Counted from the stretch's first letter, positions 22,629 through 31,917 are shown. The stretch: 64,000 bases of DNA from Streptomyces sp. NBC_00190 (GCF_036203305.1 NZ_CP108131.1:496001-560000), one strand, 5' to 3'. The notes: a model not told the origin generated them from the sequence alone. Translations and numbers: made by a program.

Positions 22629-23355
22629 ATGGCCCTTCACTTCACTTCTGAAGCGCCTCGACGACGGCGTCCTCGAGCGCGAATTCACCCTCGGCGAGAT
22701 CCCCGGCACCCTGTGGACGCCTGAATCCGCCGCACCGGTCCCGCTGATCCTGATGGCCCACAACAACGGCCTGCCCAAGGGGGCGGCCCGGCTGGTGGCC
22801 CGGGCCCGGCATTGCGCTGCGTACGGCTACGCGGTGGCCGCCATCGACGCCGCCGGGTGCGGCGACCGGCCCCGTTCCGCCGCCGACGAACAGGCTCGCG
22901 CCGACCTCCGCCGGGCGATGCAGGTCGGCGAGCCGGTCGACGAAATCTTCGAGTCCCTGGTCGGCCCGCTGGTCGAAAAGGCGGTCCCGGAATGGCGGAC
23001 CACCCTGGACGCCCTCCTTGCGCTGCCCGAGATCGGCGGCTCGGTCGGGTACTCGGGGTGGACCGCCGTCGGCATCCGCCTTGCGGCGGTCGAGCCGCGC
23101 ATCGCGGCCGCCGGTTTCTTCGCCGGGGGTTTCGTGCCCCGCGCCCAGCGCGAGGAGGCCCCGCAGGTCACCGTTCCGCTGCTGTTCCTGCTGCAGTGGG
23201 ACGACGAGGGGAACCCCCGGCAGCGGGCCCTTGACCTGTTCGACGCCTTCGGCAGCAAGGAGAAGACGCTGCACGCCAATCTGGGCGGACACGTCGGTAC
23301 CCCGTGGTTCGAGGTGGAGGACGGGAACCGGTTCTTCGCCCGGCACCTGAAGTAA
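22629..23355 (+). pseudogene. alpha/beta hydrolase (dienelactone-hydrolase-like) with a frameshift near its start
   Basis: The body of the protein (LDDGVLEREFTLGEIPGTLWTP, LMAHNNGLPKGAARLVARARHCAAYGYAVAAIDAAGCG, SVGYSGWTAVGIRLAAVEPRIAAAGFFAGGF, LHANLGGHVGTPWFE) is an intact alpha/beta hydrolase with its nucleophile region at GYSGWT and the catalytic His at GGHVG. The ATG at 22629 with a GAAAGG ribosome site reads MALHFTSEAP and then leaves the frame: the body lies one frame later from about 22645. Either one base is inserted in this sequence, or translation begins at the rare CTG at 22648 or at a later ATG 22753. I suspect an indel of recent or technical origin. Confidence 0.65.
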
Positions 23356-23395
23356 GGCCGGACCCTCGGGCCAGCAGTCCGGGAGCCGAGGCCCC

Positions 23396-23422
23396 GCCGG
23401 CGGGCGACCCACGCCCGCCGGC
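23396..23422. terminator. 11-bp GC-rich hairpin between convergent genes
   Basis: GCCGGCGGGCG and CGCCCGCCGGC form a perfect stem with a 5-nt loop between the ends of the hydrolase and the YncE-like gene. It can serve as a bidirectional terminator. Confidence 0.65.
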
Positions 23423-23429
23423 ACGGCGA

Positions 23430-24482
23430 TCAGGCAGGGCGCGGGATATACGCCAGGCCGTGCGCGCCGGGCTCGCCGAGCTTGGCGATGTCCAGCCGGG
23501 CCAGGCGATCCAGCGTCTCCAGGTCGACGATGTCGACGGTGGACGAGACGACGCAGGCCACATAGGCGAGTCGGCCGTCGGGAGACGAGGTGATGGTCAG
23601 CGGGAAGAGCCCCACCTCGACCTCGCCCAACTGCTTGCGGGTGTCGGCGGAGAACACCGTGAGGCGGCCCGGTGCATGGCGTCCGAGTTGCGCCCCCGGG
23701 TCGGCCGTCATGCGCAACTCGCCCGCGAGCAGCTTGCCCGTCGACGTCAGGTGCACCGGCAGGATGACGTTCTCCGTGGGAAGGATGTCGACGACGGACG
23801 CCGTCCGGGTGTCGATCACGCGGATACCGGTGGCCGGCCGTTCCTCGGCGGTGCCGGAGAAGTTGCTGTAGGGCGCGGCGACGAAGGCGTGCGTGCCGTC
23901 GGCGGAGACGGCGAGTCCCTCACTGCCCGGTACCTCGACCTTCGCGGTGAGGACGCCCCGCTCGAGGTCGACGACCGACACGAACGGCGCCTCCTTGTTG
24001 GTGGCGTAACCCGTCCTCCCCACCGGGTCGATGGCGAACCAGTGCGGGCCGGGCGCGTCCGTGTCGATCCTGCCCACGGGCCGGCGGGTCGCCGTGTCGA
24101 TCACCACGACACCGCCGGGCCGGTCCTCGGCGCCCTCCACGCTGACGTAGAGCAGCCCGCGCACCGGGTCTAGTGCCAGGCCGTGCGGCCCGTGTTCCGG
24201 GGCGAGGTCGACGACCTCGACGATGCGGCGGGTGTCGGGGTCGATGACGGCCAGTTCGGTGCGCCGGCCGCCGTTCGCGTGGTAGTAGCCCGAGTGGTAC
24301 GTGAGCGTGCACCACACCAGTCGTTGCGTCGCATCGAAGCACAACTCGTGGGGCTCGGCGGGGACGTGCACATCGCCGAGGTGCCGGTCGGAGGCGGCGT
24401 CGAAGAACGAGACGGTCGGTCCGCTCTGACTGACGACGGCCAGGACATCGCCTTCTCGACCGGTACGGGGGGACTGCTGCAC
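23430..24482 (-). CDS. YncE-type beta-propeller protein
   Basis: A 350-residue protein made of seven-bladed-propeller-like repeats in which each blade carries an IDT/D-x-R repeat: VVIDTATRRPVGRIDTD, VVDLERGVLTAKVEVPG, GIRVIDTRTASVVDILPT, GRLTVFSADTRKQLGEVEVG, TVDIVDLETLDRLARLDI. Such proteins bind ligands or other proteins; no catalytic residues are recognisable and no signal peptide is seen, so it appears cytosolic. I start it at the GTG complement at 24480-24482, which has AAGGAG 5 nt upstream; the longer frame reaching 25604 lies over the divergent LysR gene and is not real. It shares an intergenic control region with the LysR regulator. Confidence 0.8.
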   Translation of the reverse strand: MQQSPRTGREGDVLAVVSQSGPTVSFFDAASDRHLGDVHVPAEPHELCFDATQRLVWCTLTYHSGYYHANGGRRTELAVIDPDTRRIVEVVDLAPEHGPHGLALDPVRGLLYVSVEGAEDRPGGVVVIDTATRRPVGRIDTDAPGPHWFAIDPVGRTGYATNKEAPFVSVVDLERGVLTAKVEVPGSEGLAVSADGTHAFVAAPYSNFSGTAEERPATGIRVIDTRTASVVDILPTENVILPVHLTSTGKLLAGELRMTADPGAQLGRHAPGRLTVFSADTRKQLGEVEVGLFPLTITSSPDGRLAYVACVVSSTVDIVDLETLDRLARLDIAKLGEPGAHGLAYIPRPA

Positions 24483-24574
24483 AGCGGCTCCTTGAAAGGG
24501 GTGAAGGGAGGAATGCCACGCGTTTTCGCGGCGTCTCCACTCTCCGCGCCGGAGGGTGCCACAACAATGCAAAG

Positions 24575-24587
24575 ATTGACACTCAAT
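24575..24587. promoter_or_regulatory. ATTGA-CAC-TCAAT dyad, putative LysR operator with a -35-like TTGACA
   Basis: The dyad sits 40 nt before the LysR ATG and about 95 nt before the divergent YncE start, in an AT-rich patch. It contains the sequence TTGACA, a consensus -35 hexamer for the LysR gene. LysR regulators often bind such short inverted repeats between divergent genes. Confidence 0.5.
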
Positions 24588-24626
24588 CATTGCCGCAGAC
24601 GTAAACCTGCAGTTCAGGAGCCACTG

Positions 24627-25550
24627 ATGGATCTCAACCTGCTTCGAGTCCTGGACGCCCTGCTCCAGGAGAACAGCGTGACCCGCGCCGCGGAGCGCCT
24701 CGGTACCTCGCCCGCGGCGGTCAGCCGTACCCTGGCCCGGCTCCGCCGTACCGTCGGCGACCCGCTGCTGGTCCGGGCCGGCCAGGGGCTGGTCCCGACC
24801 CCGCGCGCCGTGGAACTCCGGGAGGAGGTGGGCGCGTTGCTGCGCGGTTGCGACGGCGTCCTGCGGCCCGGCACCGGGTTCGACGCCGCGCACCTCCAGC
24901 GCACCTTCACGGTGCAGGCCACCGACCTGCTCCTGGTGGGCGTGGCCGGGAACCTGACCGAGCGGATCCACGCGGAGGCCCCGCAGGTGGACGTCGTCTT
25001 CCTGCCGGAGGCGATGGAGGGCGGTCCCGGTCTGCGGCAGGGCTGGGTGGACGTCGAACTGGGTGTCCTGGGACACCTGGACCCGGAGATCCGGACCCGG
25101 CAGCTCACCCGCAGGCCGCTGGTCGGCATCGCCCGCAGCGGGCATCCCCTCTTCGGCGGGCGGATCGACGCCCGCCGTTTCGCCGCGGCCGACCACATCG
25201 GCATCTCCCGGCTCGGCAAACGCCTCGGGCCCATCGACAGCGCCCTCGCGGAACTCGGACTGCGCCGCCGGACGGCGGTCGTCGTGCCCAGCCACACGAG
25301 CGCGATGATGCTCGCCCGGGACACCGACCTCGTCGCGCTCAGCCTGGCCGACTGGCTCCCCGACACCATCTCGGCCATGGGCCTGCGGACGTTCCCCGTC
25401 CCCCTCGACCTGGAACCCCTGGACCTCGGGATGGCCTGGCACCCCCGCAACTCGGCGGACCCGGGGCACCGCTGGTTCCGCGAACACCTTGCGTCCGCCG
25501 TCCTGGCCCCGGCCGGGCCGGGGCCGGCAGCCGCTCGAACTCTCAGCTGA
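24627..25550 (+). CDS. LysR family transcriptional regulator
   Basis: A 307-residue LysR regulator. The N-terminal helix-turn-helix is clear (MDLNLLRVLDALLQENSVTRAAERLGTSPAAVSRTLARLRRTVGDPLLVRAGQGL), followed by the effector-binding domain with HLQRTFTVQATDLLLVGVAGNL and IGISRLGKRLGPIDSALAELG. The NodD/PcpR-like subclass, with the MDLNLLRVLDALL start, is the best match. It is divergent from the YncE-like gene, the likely target. Start ATG 24627 has CAGGAG 7 nt upstream. Confidence 0.9.
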   Translation: MDLNLLRVLDALLQENSVTRAAERLGTSPAAVSRTLARLRRTVGDPLLVRAGQGLVPTPRAVELREEVGALLRGCDGVLRPGTGFDAAHLQRTFTVQATDLLLVGVAGNLTERIHAEAPQVDVVFLPEAMEGGPGLRQGWVDVELGVLGHLDPEIRTRQLTRRPLVGIARSGHPLFGGRIDARRFAAADHIGISRLGKRLGPIDSALAELGLRRRTAVVVPSHTSAMMLARDTDLVALSLADWLPDTISAMGLRTFPVPLDLEPLDLGMAWHPRNSADPGHRWFREHLASAVLAPAGPGPAAARTLS

Positions 25551-25561
25551 CCGCGCCCTGC

Positions 25562-25592
25562 CCATCCCGCCTCGCGCTGCCCGGCGGGATGG
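25562..25592. terminator. 10-bp hairpin between convergent LysR and DUF4157 genes
   Basis: CCATCCCGCC and GGCGGGATGG are perfect complements around an 11-nt loop just after the LysR stop and before the end of the DUF4157 gene, so it can act on both. Confidence 0.65.
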
Positions 25593-25657
25593 CTCAGGTG
25601 ACATCGGTCAGCGCTGGCCAGCGCTGCTCAGCCGACCATTGGGTGGCGGCTTGTGGG

Positions 25658-27424
25658 TCACGGGACCAGCCCCGCGTTGCGGAGCGCGGTGAGGCCCTCC
25701 GGATAGTTCGTGCTGATGTGGGCCAGGACATCGGCGTCCGAGACGGTGATCTGCTTGTGTGCGGCGCACTCCTGGAGCCAGACGATTCCGGGCTGGACGC
25801 TCAGACTCTTGAAGCTGCTCTTGCCGTCGCTGCCCTGGAAGCCGTACTTCTTGTGGTTGCCGGTGAGCCACTGGATGACCGCGGCGGTGTCCTTGGGAAG
25901 TGGTTCGAGTGCCGTGACGGCAGGCGTCTGGCCCCTGCCCGCGATCGCGGTGGCCACGTCGGATGCGCTGGAGTTGCCGGCGAGCACCCCGGCCTTGTAG
26001 AGCGCCAGGCAGGCCCTCATGTACTCCTGGCGGCGTGCCGCGTTCGTGTTGCCCGTCACGCTGTCGGCCGCGTTGCGGGCGTGGTCGAGGAGGGAGGGGG
26101 AGGTCTTGAGGATGTCCTGGCGCATGAAGTTCATGGACACCTCGAACCGCCCGCGCTCCACCCAGTAGTTCGCGAAGATCATGGGGTCGTTCGTGATGGC
26201 GGGGCTGCCCGCGGCCTGCCACTTGGCCGCGTTCGACTCGACCGTCTGTGCCGTCACCTGCGGATAGGCGATCTCGGCCACGTACGGCTTGGTCTGCCAG
26301 CCGGAGCCGTCCTTCTCGAAGATGTGCCCCAGGCTCTTCGCGGACGTGATGTCGTACCAGGCGACGTCGCTCCCGTCGAGCTGGAGGACGACATCGGGAC
26401 GGGTGTTGCCGTGGGTGACCTGCATGGCCACGGAGAAGGTGAGGCCGGAGGCCGGACCGGTCCAGGATTTCCGCTCGGTGAGGAACACCTTGGTGGCGAG
26501 GGACTCGATGGCGTAGCCGGCCATGGCCGGGACCATCGCGGCTATCTCCGCCTTCTTCGCCGGTGTGGCCTGGAGGTATTCCTGCCACTGCTCCGACCAC
26601 CGGCCCAGATATCCGTCCGTCAGCGCGAGATTGGCGTCGGTCGGGTTCTGGGTGGCCTGGAGCCAGGCGATCTGGACGGCAGCGTCGAGCTTCTCGCCGA
26701 AGCCCACCAGGTCCTTCCCGACCTCCTCGCTGGGGAGCTGGCCGGACGTCGGGTAGGGGTGGATGGAGCGCTGGACGGACTCCGTGCCGCCGCCGGTCCG
26801 TTCGGCCGGGCCCTGCGTCGCCCGGCCGGGCACCGGTCCGCTCAGGACCCTGGTGGCGTTGGCCTCCGCCTCCCGCTCGAAGCGGTCCGACGGGTCCGAG
26901 ACGCGCAGCCCCGACCCGTTGTCCGTGCCGGCCACCGGGCCCTGCCGCTGCTGGATGACGTGGGTCAGCTCATGGGCCAGGGTATGCCGGTCGGCGCCGC
27001 CCTCGCCGATGACGACGTGGCTGCCGGAGGTGTAGGCGCGGGCGCCGACCTCCGCCGCGGAAGCGCGGGCCGCCCCGCCGGTGTGGATCCGTACGTCGGA
27101 GAAGTCGGCGCCGAGGCGGGCTTCCATCTCGCTGCGCGTGGCGTCGTCGAGGGGGTTGCCCGGGGTGCGCAGGACGTCATGGACGGTGGAGCGCTGTACG
27201 GGGTGCTCGGTCTGCTGGTGGTTGCAGTCGGCGCCGTGCTGGTGCCGTTCCTGGGCCTCTGGGTGTCCGGCCCGGCGGAGCATCTGGACGACTGCCGCGT
27301 TGCCGACGCTGCCCTGCAACGCGAGGAGGCCCGGGGGCGGCGCCGGGCTCGCGGCCTGGGGTTGGCGAGCCGGTGCCCGGCCCTTCCGTGCCTCGGCAGA
27401 CCTGGCCCGTTCTTCGGCGTGCAT
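25658..27424 (-). CDS. DUF4157 (eCIS core domain) protein with unknown C-terminal domain
   Basis: About 588 residues. The N-terminal part has the eCIS-core landmarks: LLALQGSVGNAAVVQMLRR, then LDDATRSEMEARLGADFSDVRIHTGGAARASAAEVGARAYTSG, and the zinc-protease-like HTLAHELTHVIQQRQ. DUF4157 proteins are frequently encoded next to extracellular contractile injection systems and many are effectors or carriers of C-terminal toxins. From about residue 220 on, a long helical domain starts at DRFEREAEANATRVLSG and continues to the end with no recognised fold (contains WLTGNHKKYGFQG). No eCIS sheath or baseplate genes are in this window. Start at 27424 has GAGGAAGAGG; a further start at 27490 is possible. 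Confidence 0.75.
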   Translation of the reverse strand: MHAEERARSAEARKGRAPARQPQAASPAPPPGLLALQGSVGNAAVVQMLRRAGHPEAQERHQHGADCNHQQTEHPVQRSTVHDVLRTPGNPLDDATRSEMEARLGADFSDVRIHTGGAARASAAEVGARAYTSGSHVVIGEGGADRHTLAHELTHVIQQRQGPVAGTDNGSGLRVSDPSDRFEREAEANATRVLSGPVPGRATQGPAERTGGGTESVQRSIHPYPTSGQLPSEEVGKDLVGFGEKLDAAVQIAWLQATQNPTDANLALTDGYLGRWSEQWQEYLQATPAKKAEIAAMVPAMAGYAIESLATKVFLTERKSWTGPASGLTFSVAMQVTHGNTRPDVVLQLDGSDVAWYDITSAKSLGHIFEKDGSGWQTKPYVAEIAYPQVTAQTVESNAAKWQAAGSPAITNDPMIFANYWVERGRFEVSMNFMRQDILKTSPSLLDHARNAADSVTGNTNAARRQEYMRACLALYKAGVLAGNSSASDVATAIAGRGQTPAVTALEPLPKDTAAVIQWLTGNHKKYGFQGSDGKSSFKSLSVQPGIVWLQECAAHKQITVSDADVLAHISTNYPEGLTALRNAGLVP

Positions 27425-27685
27425 GCGACCTCTTCCTCGGCGAGCAGACGACTCCCCTCTGGATATCTGAGGCGCGGGCGGTCGGGCCATGTACAGGAGG
27501 GCAGAGCAGGGGCAACGTGCGTGGGCCGTACAGGCGCATGGCCATGGCGCGCCAGGCCATCAGCCCGAGTCCGGCCCGGCGGACGATCAGTTCGGAGTGC
27601 TGCGGCGGCCATTGACAGTCGAGACCGTCGAATGTGACGGCAACCAGCCCCCAGCGGTGTGCGGGCCTCGTGATCCGGCCCGGCC

Positions 27686-28576
27686 TCACCCGATCCCAGA
27701 CGCTCCCTCCTCCAGCTGCGCCAGCTCCTCGGTGCTGAGCGTGAGCGCGGTTGCCCTGGCCGAGTCGGTGATGGAGGCCGGGCGGCTGGCTCCTGGTACC
27801 GGGATCACGGCAGATGAGTGGGCGAGCAGCCAGGCCAGGGTGATCTGCTGGGGGCTGACGCCGCGCTCGGCTGCGATGCGGTGGAAGGCGGTACCGATGG
27901 AGGTGGGACCGGAAGGGCCGTCGAGGGAGCTGCGCGAGATGCCGCCAAGTGGGCTCCAGGGCAGGAAGGCCAATCCCAGCTGTGCGCTCAGCTGCAGCTC
28001 GGGCTCGCTGTCACGGACGGCGGGCGAGTACTGGTTCTGCACGGAAACGAGTCCGTCGCCGAGGATGTGATGCGCTTGGCGGATCTGGGCCGAAGTCACG
28101 TTGGAGATTCCCGCGGCGCGGATCGTGCCGGCGTCGAGCAGCTCGCGCAGCGCGCCGACGGACTCTGCCCAGGGTACGGCCGGGTCCGGCTTGTGCAGCT
28201 GGTAGAGGCCGATGGCGTCACCACCGAGGCGCTTGGCGGAGGCTTCGGCGGCTTGCTTGAGGTGTGCGGGGGTGGCGGTGACGGTCCAGCTGCCGTCGCC
28301 GGGACGGCCGCGGCCGCCCTTGGTGGCCACCAGGACGTCTGAGGTGTCGCCGCCGTAGCGGGCCAGGGCGCGGGCGATCAGCTGCTCGTTGTGGCCTGCC
28401 TCGTCGGCGTGCCAGTGGTAGCTGTCGGCGGTGTCGATGAGTGTGACGCCGGCGTCGAGGGCGGCGTGGATGGTGGCGATCGCCCGCGGTTCGTCGGGGC
28501 GGTGCTCGATGGACAGGGGCATGGCGCCCAGGCCGATGGCGCTGACGGAGGTGTGGGCGATGGTGCGGTACTGCAT
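27686..28576 (-). CDS. aldo/keto reductase
   Basis: A 296-residue NAD(P)H-dependent oxidoreductase. The family order is intact: SAIGLGAMPL, the Asp/Tyr pair in TLIDTADSYH, the catalytic Lys in DVLVATKGG, the His in YQLHKPD, and the cofactor-binding SNVTSAQIRQAHHIL and VSVQNQYSP segments, ending in IPVPGASRPASITDSA. Substrate is unknown. It follows the epimerase gene by 15 nt, so the two are probably one operon. Gap 27425-27685 upstream of the DUF4157 start is empty of genes. Confidence 0.9.
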   Translation of the reverse strand: MQYRTIAHTSVSAIGLGAMPLSIEHRPDEPRAIATIHAALDAGVTLIDTADSYHWHADEAGHNEQLIARALARYGGDTSDVLVATKGGRGRPGDGSWTVTATPAHLKQAAEASAKRLGGDAIGLYQLHKPDPAVPWAESVGALRELLDAGTIRAAGISNVTSAQIRQAHHILGDGLVSVQNQYSPAVRDSEPELQLSAQLGLAFLPWSPLGGISRSSLDGPSGPTSIGTAFHRIAAERGVSPQQITLAWLLAHSSAVIPVPGASRPASITDSARATALTLSTEELAQLEEGASGIG

Positions 28577-28591
28577 GGCGGCTCAAATTCC

Positions 28592-29530
28592 TCAGGCGGT
28601 GGGTGACGGCTGGGCGGTGAGGGCTTCGGCGATGGCGCCGGGCAGCCAATCGGTGGTGCGGGAGAAGCGGAAGCCCAGCGCCTTCGCGCGGGCGTTGCTC
28701 ATGGCGTAGTGGCGGTCCGAGGAGAACGGCGAAGCGTCCTCGCCCGCTGGGACGGTCCGGTGGACGGGCTCCCGGCCGACCTGCGTGGCGATGACCGCGG
28801 CGAGGTCGTGCACATCGAGCAGGCCGTCGGAGCAGGCGTTGACCGGGCCGGTGAAGTCGGCTGTGGTTGCCCACAGCAGCAGGTCCGCCAGCTCCTCGTA
28901 GTGGATGAAGACCGTGGGCAGCGCCTTCGCGTGCACAGTGATCTCTTCGCCCTGGGTGATGCGCCCGGTGTAGTGCGCCAGCCGGCCGGTGAACTCCTGC
29001 GCGCCGCCGCCGAGCACATGGGCGCTGCGCACGCTGGCGAACTCGAAGTCGTCGGAGCGGGTGAGGACGGCCTCCGCCTGGCGCTTGCCCTCGGCGTAGT
29101 GCGCCTCCAGGTACGCGTCGTCGTTCCAGGGAAGGTCCATGGCCACCGGCCAGGTGGCCGGGTCCACGACCTCCTCCCGCACCGGCGTGCCGGTAGGCAC
29201 AGCCGGCAGCACGGCGGTCGCGGGGTCGTAGACCTCGATCGTGGAGGTCATGACGTAGCGCCGGGTGCGGGCGGCAAAGGTGCGGGCGGCGATGGCCGCC
29301 TGTACCGGGGTGTAGCAGACCTGGTCCACCACGACGTCGAAGGTTCGGGCGTCGAGCACGGCCTTCAGGGCGGCCTCGTCGTTTCGGTCGACAACGAGGT
29401 GCTCGACACCGGCGGGCGGCGGGGTGGAACCGCGATTGATCACAGTGACCTGGTGCCCCGCGGCCTGCAGGCGCTTGACCAGGAGCTTTCCGAAGTACCG
29501 GCTTCCGCCGATGACGCAGATCTTTGACAT
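28592..29530 (-). CDS. NAD-dependent epimerase/dehydratase (SDR) family protein
   Basis: A 312-residue Rossmann protein starting MSKICVIGGSRYFGKLLVKRLQAAGHQVTVINRG, the GGSRYFG nucleotide-binding loop typical of the atypical (CSP41/isoflavone-reductase-like) SDRs. It continues with VVVDQVCYTP and YVMTSTIEVYD in place of the classic YxxxK; the YAEGKRQAEAVL segment provides a Tyr-x3-Lys. It may act on a nucleotide sugar or reduce a metabolite. I use the internal ATG at 29530, because the earlier ATG at 29557 would add a non-conserved tail. Upstream 29531-29763 is a regulatory gap; I identified no site in it. Confidence 0.8.
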   Translation of the reverse strand: MSKICVIGGSRYFGKLLVKRLQAAGHQVTVINRGSTPPPAGVEHLVVDRNDEAALKAVLDARTFDVVVDQVCYTPVQAAIAARTFAARTRRYVMTSTIEVYDPATAVLPAVPTGTPVREEVVDPATWPVAMDLPWNDDAYLEAHYAEGKRQAEAVLTRSDDFEFASVRSAHVLGGGAQEFTGRLAHYTGRITQGEEITVHAKALPTVFIHYEELADLLLWATTADFTGPVNACSDGLLDVHDLAAVIATQVGREPVHRTVPAGEDASPFSSDRHYAMSNARAKALGFRFSRTTDWLPGAIAEALTAQPSPTA

Positions 29531-29763
29531 GCCCCCATCCTGGAGACCCGACATCATCAGCAGAAGTCCTGACCTGCTGGTTACGTATTAAGTGAAACTG
29601 TTGATCGATGTGCAGCGGCTCGCATCGTGCGGGCGGTGGAATCGGCCCGGTGTCAGCTGTGTGTGGATCGGTACGCCCATTGTCAGAGGCTGCTGGCAGC
29701 ATCGCCGCCATGAACGTCAACGGAACTCGTGCGGCTACCCGGGACCTGCTGTGCGGCCGCTGT

Positions 29764-30084
29764 CTAGGCCAGGACTCCGGGGCCGTTGAGGCGTGTTGCG
29801 TCGTGCCATCGGTCGTTCGATCGGGAGATCCGGCACGTGGCAGAGTGGTAATCCAGCGGTCGGTCGTTCAGCAGCTTGATCCGAACGAGGCGCTCCAGCG
29901 CCCGCCGGTCCCGGTCGTTCAGCTCGTCCCCGGCACCGATCATCGCCAGCGCGTGCAACGCATGGCGGCGCAGTGTCCCCGGACCGTTTCGCCGTATCTC
30001 CAGCAGGCCGCTGGCCCCTTCGGATCCGAGCGCCCTCAGGTCCTTTTCGGCCTGCCACACGGCATCTTGTCGGGCGATCTGCAA
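29764..30084 (-). CDS. small HEAT-like hypothetical protein, possibly N-truncated
   Basis: A 106-residue helical protein (LQIARQDAVWQAEKDLRALGSEGASGLLEIRRNGPGTLRRHALHALAMIGAGDELNDRDRRALERLVRIKLL) resembling HEAT-repeat fragments of unknown actinobacterial proteins. The only start is a TTG at 30084 with a weak ribosome site, and the coding frame continues open upstream to 30118, so the N-terminus may be missing or shifted. It ends SNDRWHDATRLNGPGVLA. I do not assign a function. Confidence 0.4.
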   Translation of the reverse strand: MQIARQDAVWQAEKDLRALGSEGASGLLEIRRNGPGTLRRHALHALAMIGAGDELNDRDRRALERLVRIKLLNDRPLDYHSATCRISRSNDRWHDATRLNGPGVLA

Positions 30085-30216
30085 CAGGAGTGACTCAAGG
30101 GTCGGTTCTGCGTACTCATGACGCCGACCCTGGAACAGGTCTCGATCGGGCAGTACTTCACCGACGTCCGCAGGCCCGGCAGACTCGGCACGGTCCCGGC
30201 ACGGGTTCGTCTGCGG

Positions 30217-31758
30217 TCAGGGAGACGCGACCAGCTCGGCAGCCCGGACGCGGAGCAGCTTCTTGTCCGGCTTGCCCACGTCGGTCAGGGGCAGCGCGTC
30301 GACGAAGGTGATGCTCGCGGGCTCGTACATGGCGCCCTTCCTGTCCCGCACCATGGCGCGCAGCTCCGTTTCGCCGACGTCTCCGCCCGGCGTGCGGACG
30401 ACGACCGCGTGGACCCGCTCCATGAGGTTGGCGTCGGGGACTCCGAGCACTGCGCTCTGCAGGACCTGCGGATGGGAGTTCAGCACGTCCTCCAGTTCCA
30501 CCGTGTACACGTGGCCTCCCACCACCACGATCATGTCCTTCAGCCGGTCCACGATCGTGACGTATCCGTCCGAGTCGACGAACCCGATGTCACCGGTGTG
30601 CAGCCAGCCGTCCCGCAGTACCTCCGCGGTGAGCTCGGGCTGCTTCCAGTAGCCCTTCATCACGTGCGGGGAACGAACGCAAATCTCGCCGTGCTCGCCG
30701 ACGGGCAGGTGCCGTCCGTCGGCGTCACGGACGGCGACCTCGACGCCTTCCATGATCTTCCCGGCGGTTCGCAGCAGCTCCGGGCGCCGCGGATCGTGGT
30801 CCTGGGGAGAGAGCATGCTGATCCCGCCCGCTTCGTTCTGGCCGTAGAACTGGTTCAGTACGGGGCCGAAGCGCCGGACCGCCGCCGTGAGGCGGGTCGG
30901 GGAGGAGGCGCAGCCCCCGTAGGTGAGCATGCGCAGGCTGGAGGTGTCGGTGCGGTCGACCTCGGGGTGGTCCATCAACTGGTAGAGGAGCGGCGGCAGC
31001 AGGAACATGTGGGTGATGCGCTCGCGCTCGATGGCGGCGAGCACGACACCGGGCTCGAACTCGTCCAGCAGGACGACGGTGCCGCCGCGGCGCAGCGTGG
31101 TGTCCGCCATGAGGCCCGCCGCATGCGCGAGGGTGGTGCACACCAGGGCCCTGACCTGCCCCTCCTCGGACCAGTCCGGTCCGATCGACACGCACTGTTC
31201 GAAGGTCGTGCAGATGGCCTTGGGATGACCGGTGGTCCCACCGGTGTGACGGATGGTGCAGATGTCCTGCGGACGCGCCGAACCCGTTAAGGCTGCCGTG
31301 GACTCTTCGCCGGCGAGCTTCACCAGGTCCGTGCCCGCGCCGCTGCCTCCGCCGAGGACCAGCACCCGTTTCAGCGGCACCCGCTGGGCCAGGTCGGCGG
31401 CGCGCCCGCGGTAGGCGGGGTCGACTATCAGCGCCCGGGTCTCGACGTCCCGGAGGATGTCGGCGTGCACGTCGGCCGAAAGGCCGGCGTAGAGGTGGTT
31501 CACGGCGCAGCCGAGCAGCCCGGCGGCGTAGCGGGCCGCGAGCGTCTCGGGAAGGTTGCCGGAAAGGAGCGTGACCGTCTGACCGCGCCTCACCCCCTGG
31601 GACCGCAGCGCGCGGGCCATGCCGTAGACGAGGCCGCGCAGTTCACCCGCGCTTACGCGCCGGACCCCGTGTACCAGGACCTCACGGCCCGGTTCCTTTT
31701 CCAGGGCGTCAAGAATCTCCTCCACGTGGCTGCGGAAGTGTTCGGTGGTGTCGTTCAT
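30217..31758 (-). CDS. AMP-dependent synthetase/ligase (acyl-CoA synthetase-like)
   Basis: A 513-residue ANL-superfamily enzyme that activates a carboxylic acid with ATP. The core motifs are present: TIRHTGGTTGHPKAI (A3), MLTYGGCASSP and FYGQNEAGG (A5), LHTGDIGFVDSDGYVTIVDRLKDMIVVVGGHVY (A7-A8 with the hinge) and the catalytic Lys in DVGKPDKKLLR (A10). It most resembles long-chain fatty acyl or AMP-CoA ligases; the acid is unknown. I choose the ATG at 31758, two codons beyond a GGGGAT site. An imperfect GTTG-N7-CAAC dyad at 31773-31787 lies directly upstream. No carrier protein gene is adjacent. Confidence 0.9.
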   Translation of the reverse strand: MNDTTEHFRSHVEEILDALEKEPGREVLVHGVRRVSAGELRGLVYGMARALRSQGVRRGQTVTLLSGNLPETLAARYAAGLLGCAVNHLYAGLSADVHADILRDVETRALIVDPAYRGRAADLAQRVPLKRVLVLGGGSGAGTDLVKLAGEESTAALTGSARPQDICTIRHTGGTTGHPKAICTTFEQCVSIGPDWSEEGQVRALVCTTLAHAAGLMADTTLRRGGTVVLLDEFEPGVVLAAIERERITHMFLLPPLLYQLMDHPEVDRTDTSSLRMLTYGGCASSPTRLTAAVRRFGPVLNQFYGQNEAGGISMLSPQDHDPRRPELLRTAGKIMEGVEVAVRDADGRHLPVGEHGEICVRSPHVMKGYWKQPELTAEVLRDGWLHTGDIGFVDSDGYVTIVDRLKDMIVVVGGHVYTVELEDVLNSHPQVLQSAVLGVPDANLMERVHAVVVRTPGGDVGETELRAMVRDRKGAMYEPASITFVDALPLTDVGKPDKKLLRVRAAELVASP

Positions 31759-31917
31759 ACCGATCCCCATTGGTTGACTTGAGCAACTAGCGGGAGGTTA
31801 ACGGTCGGTGATCCACAAGCCCAAGCCGGACGCCGACATCCAGCCAACACCCGCTCCCCCGCACACGCCCCCCGGTCGGCCAGCCCGCCCCCGTGCCGGA
31901 CGTCCCTTGGGCGTTAG

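Noticed and set aside
24848..27637. 929-codon open frame on the plus strand
   Set aside because: It runs over the LysR gene in another frame and the antisense of the DUF4157 gene; composition is that of a GC-rich shadow.
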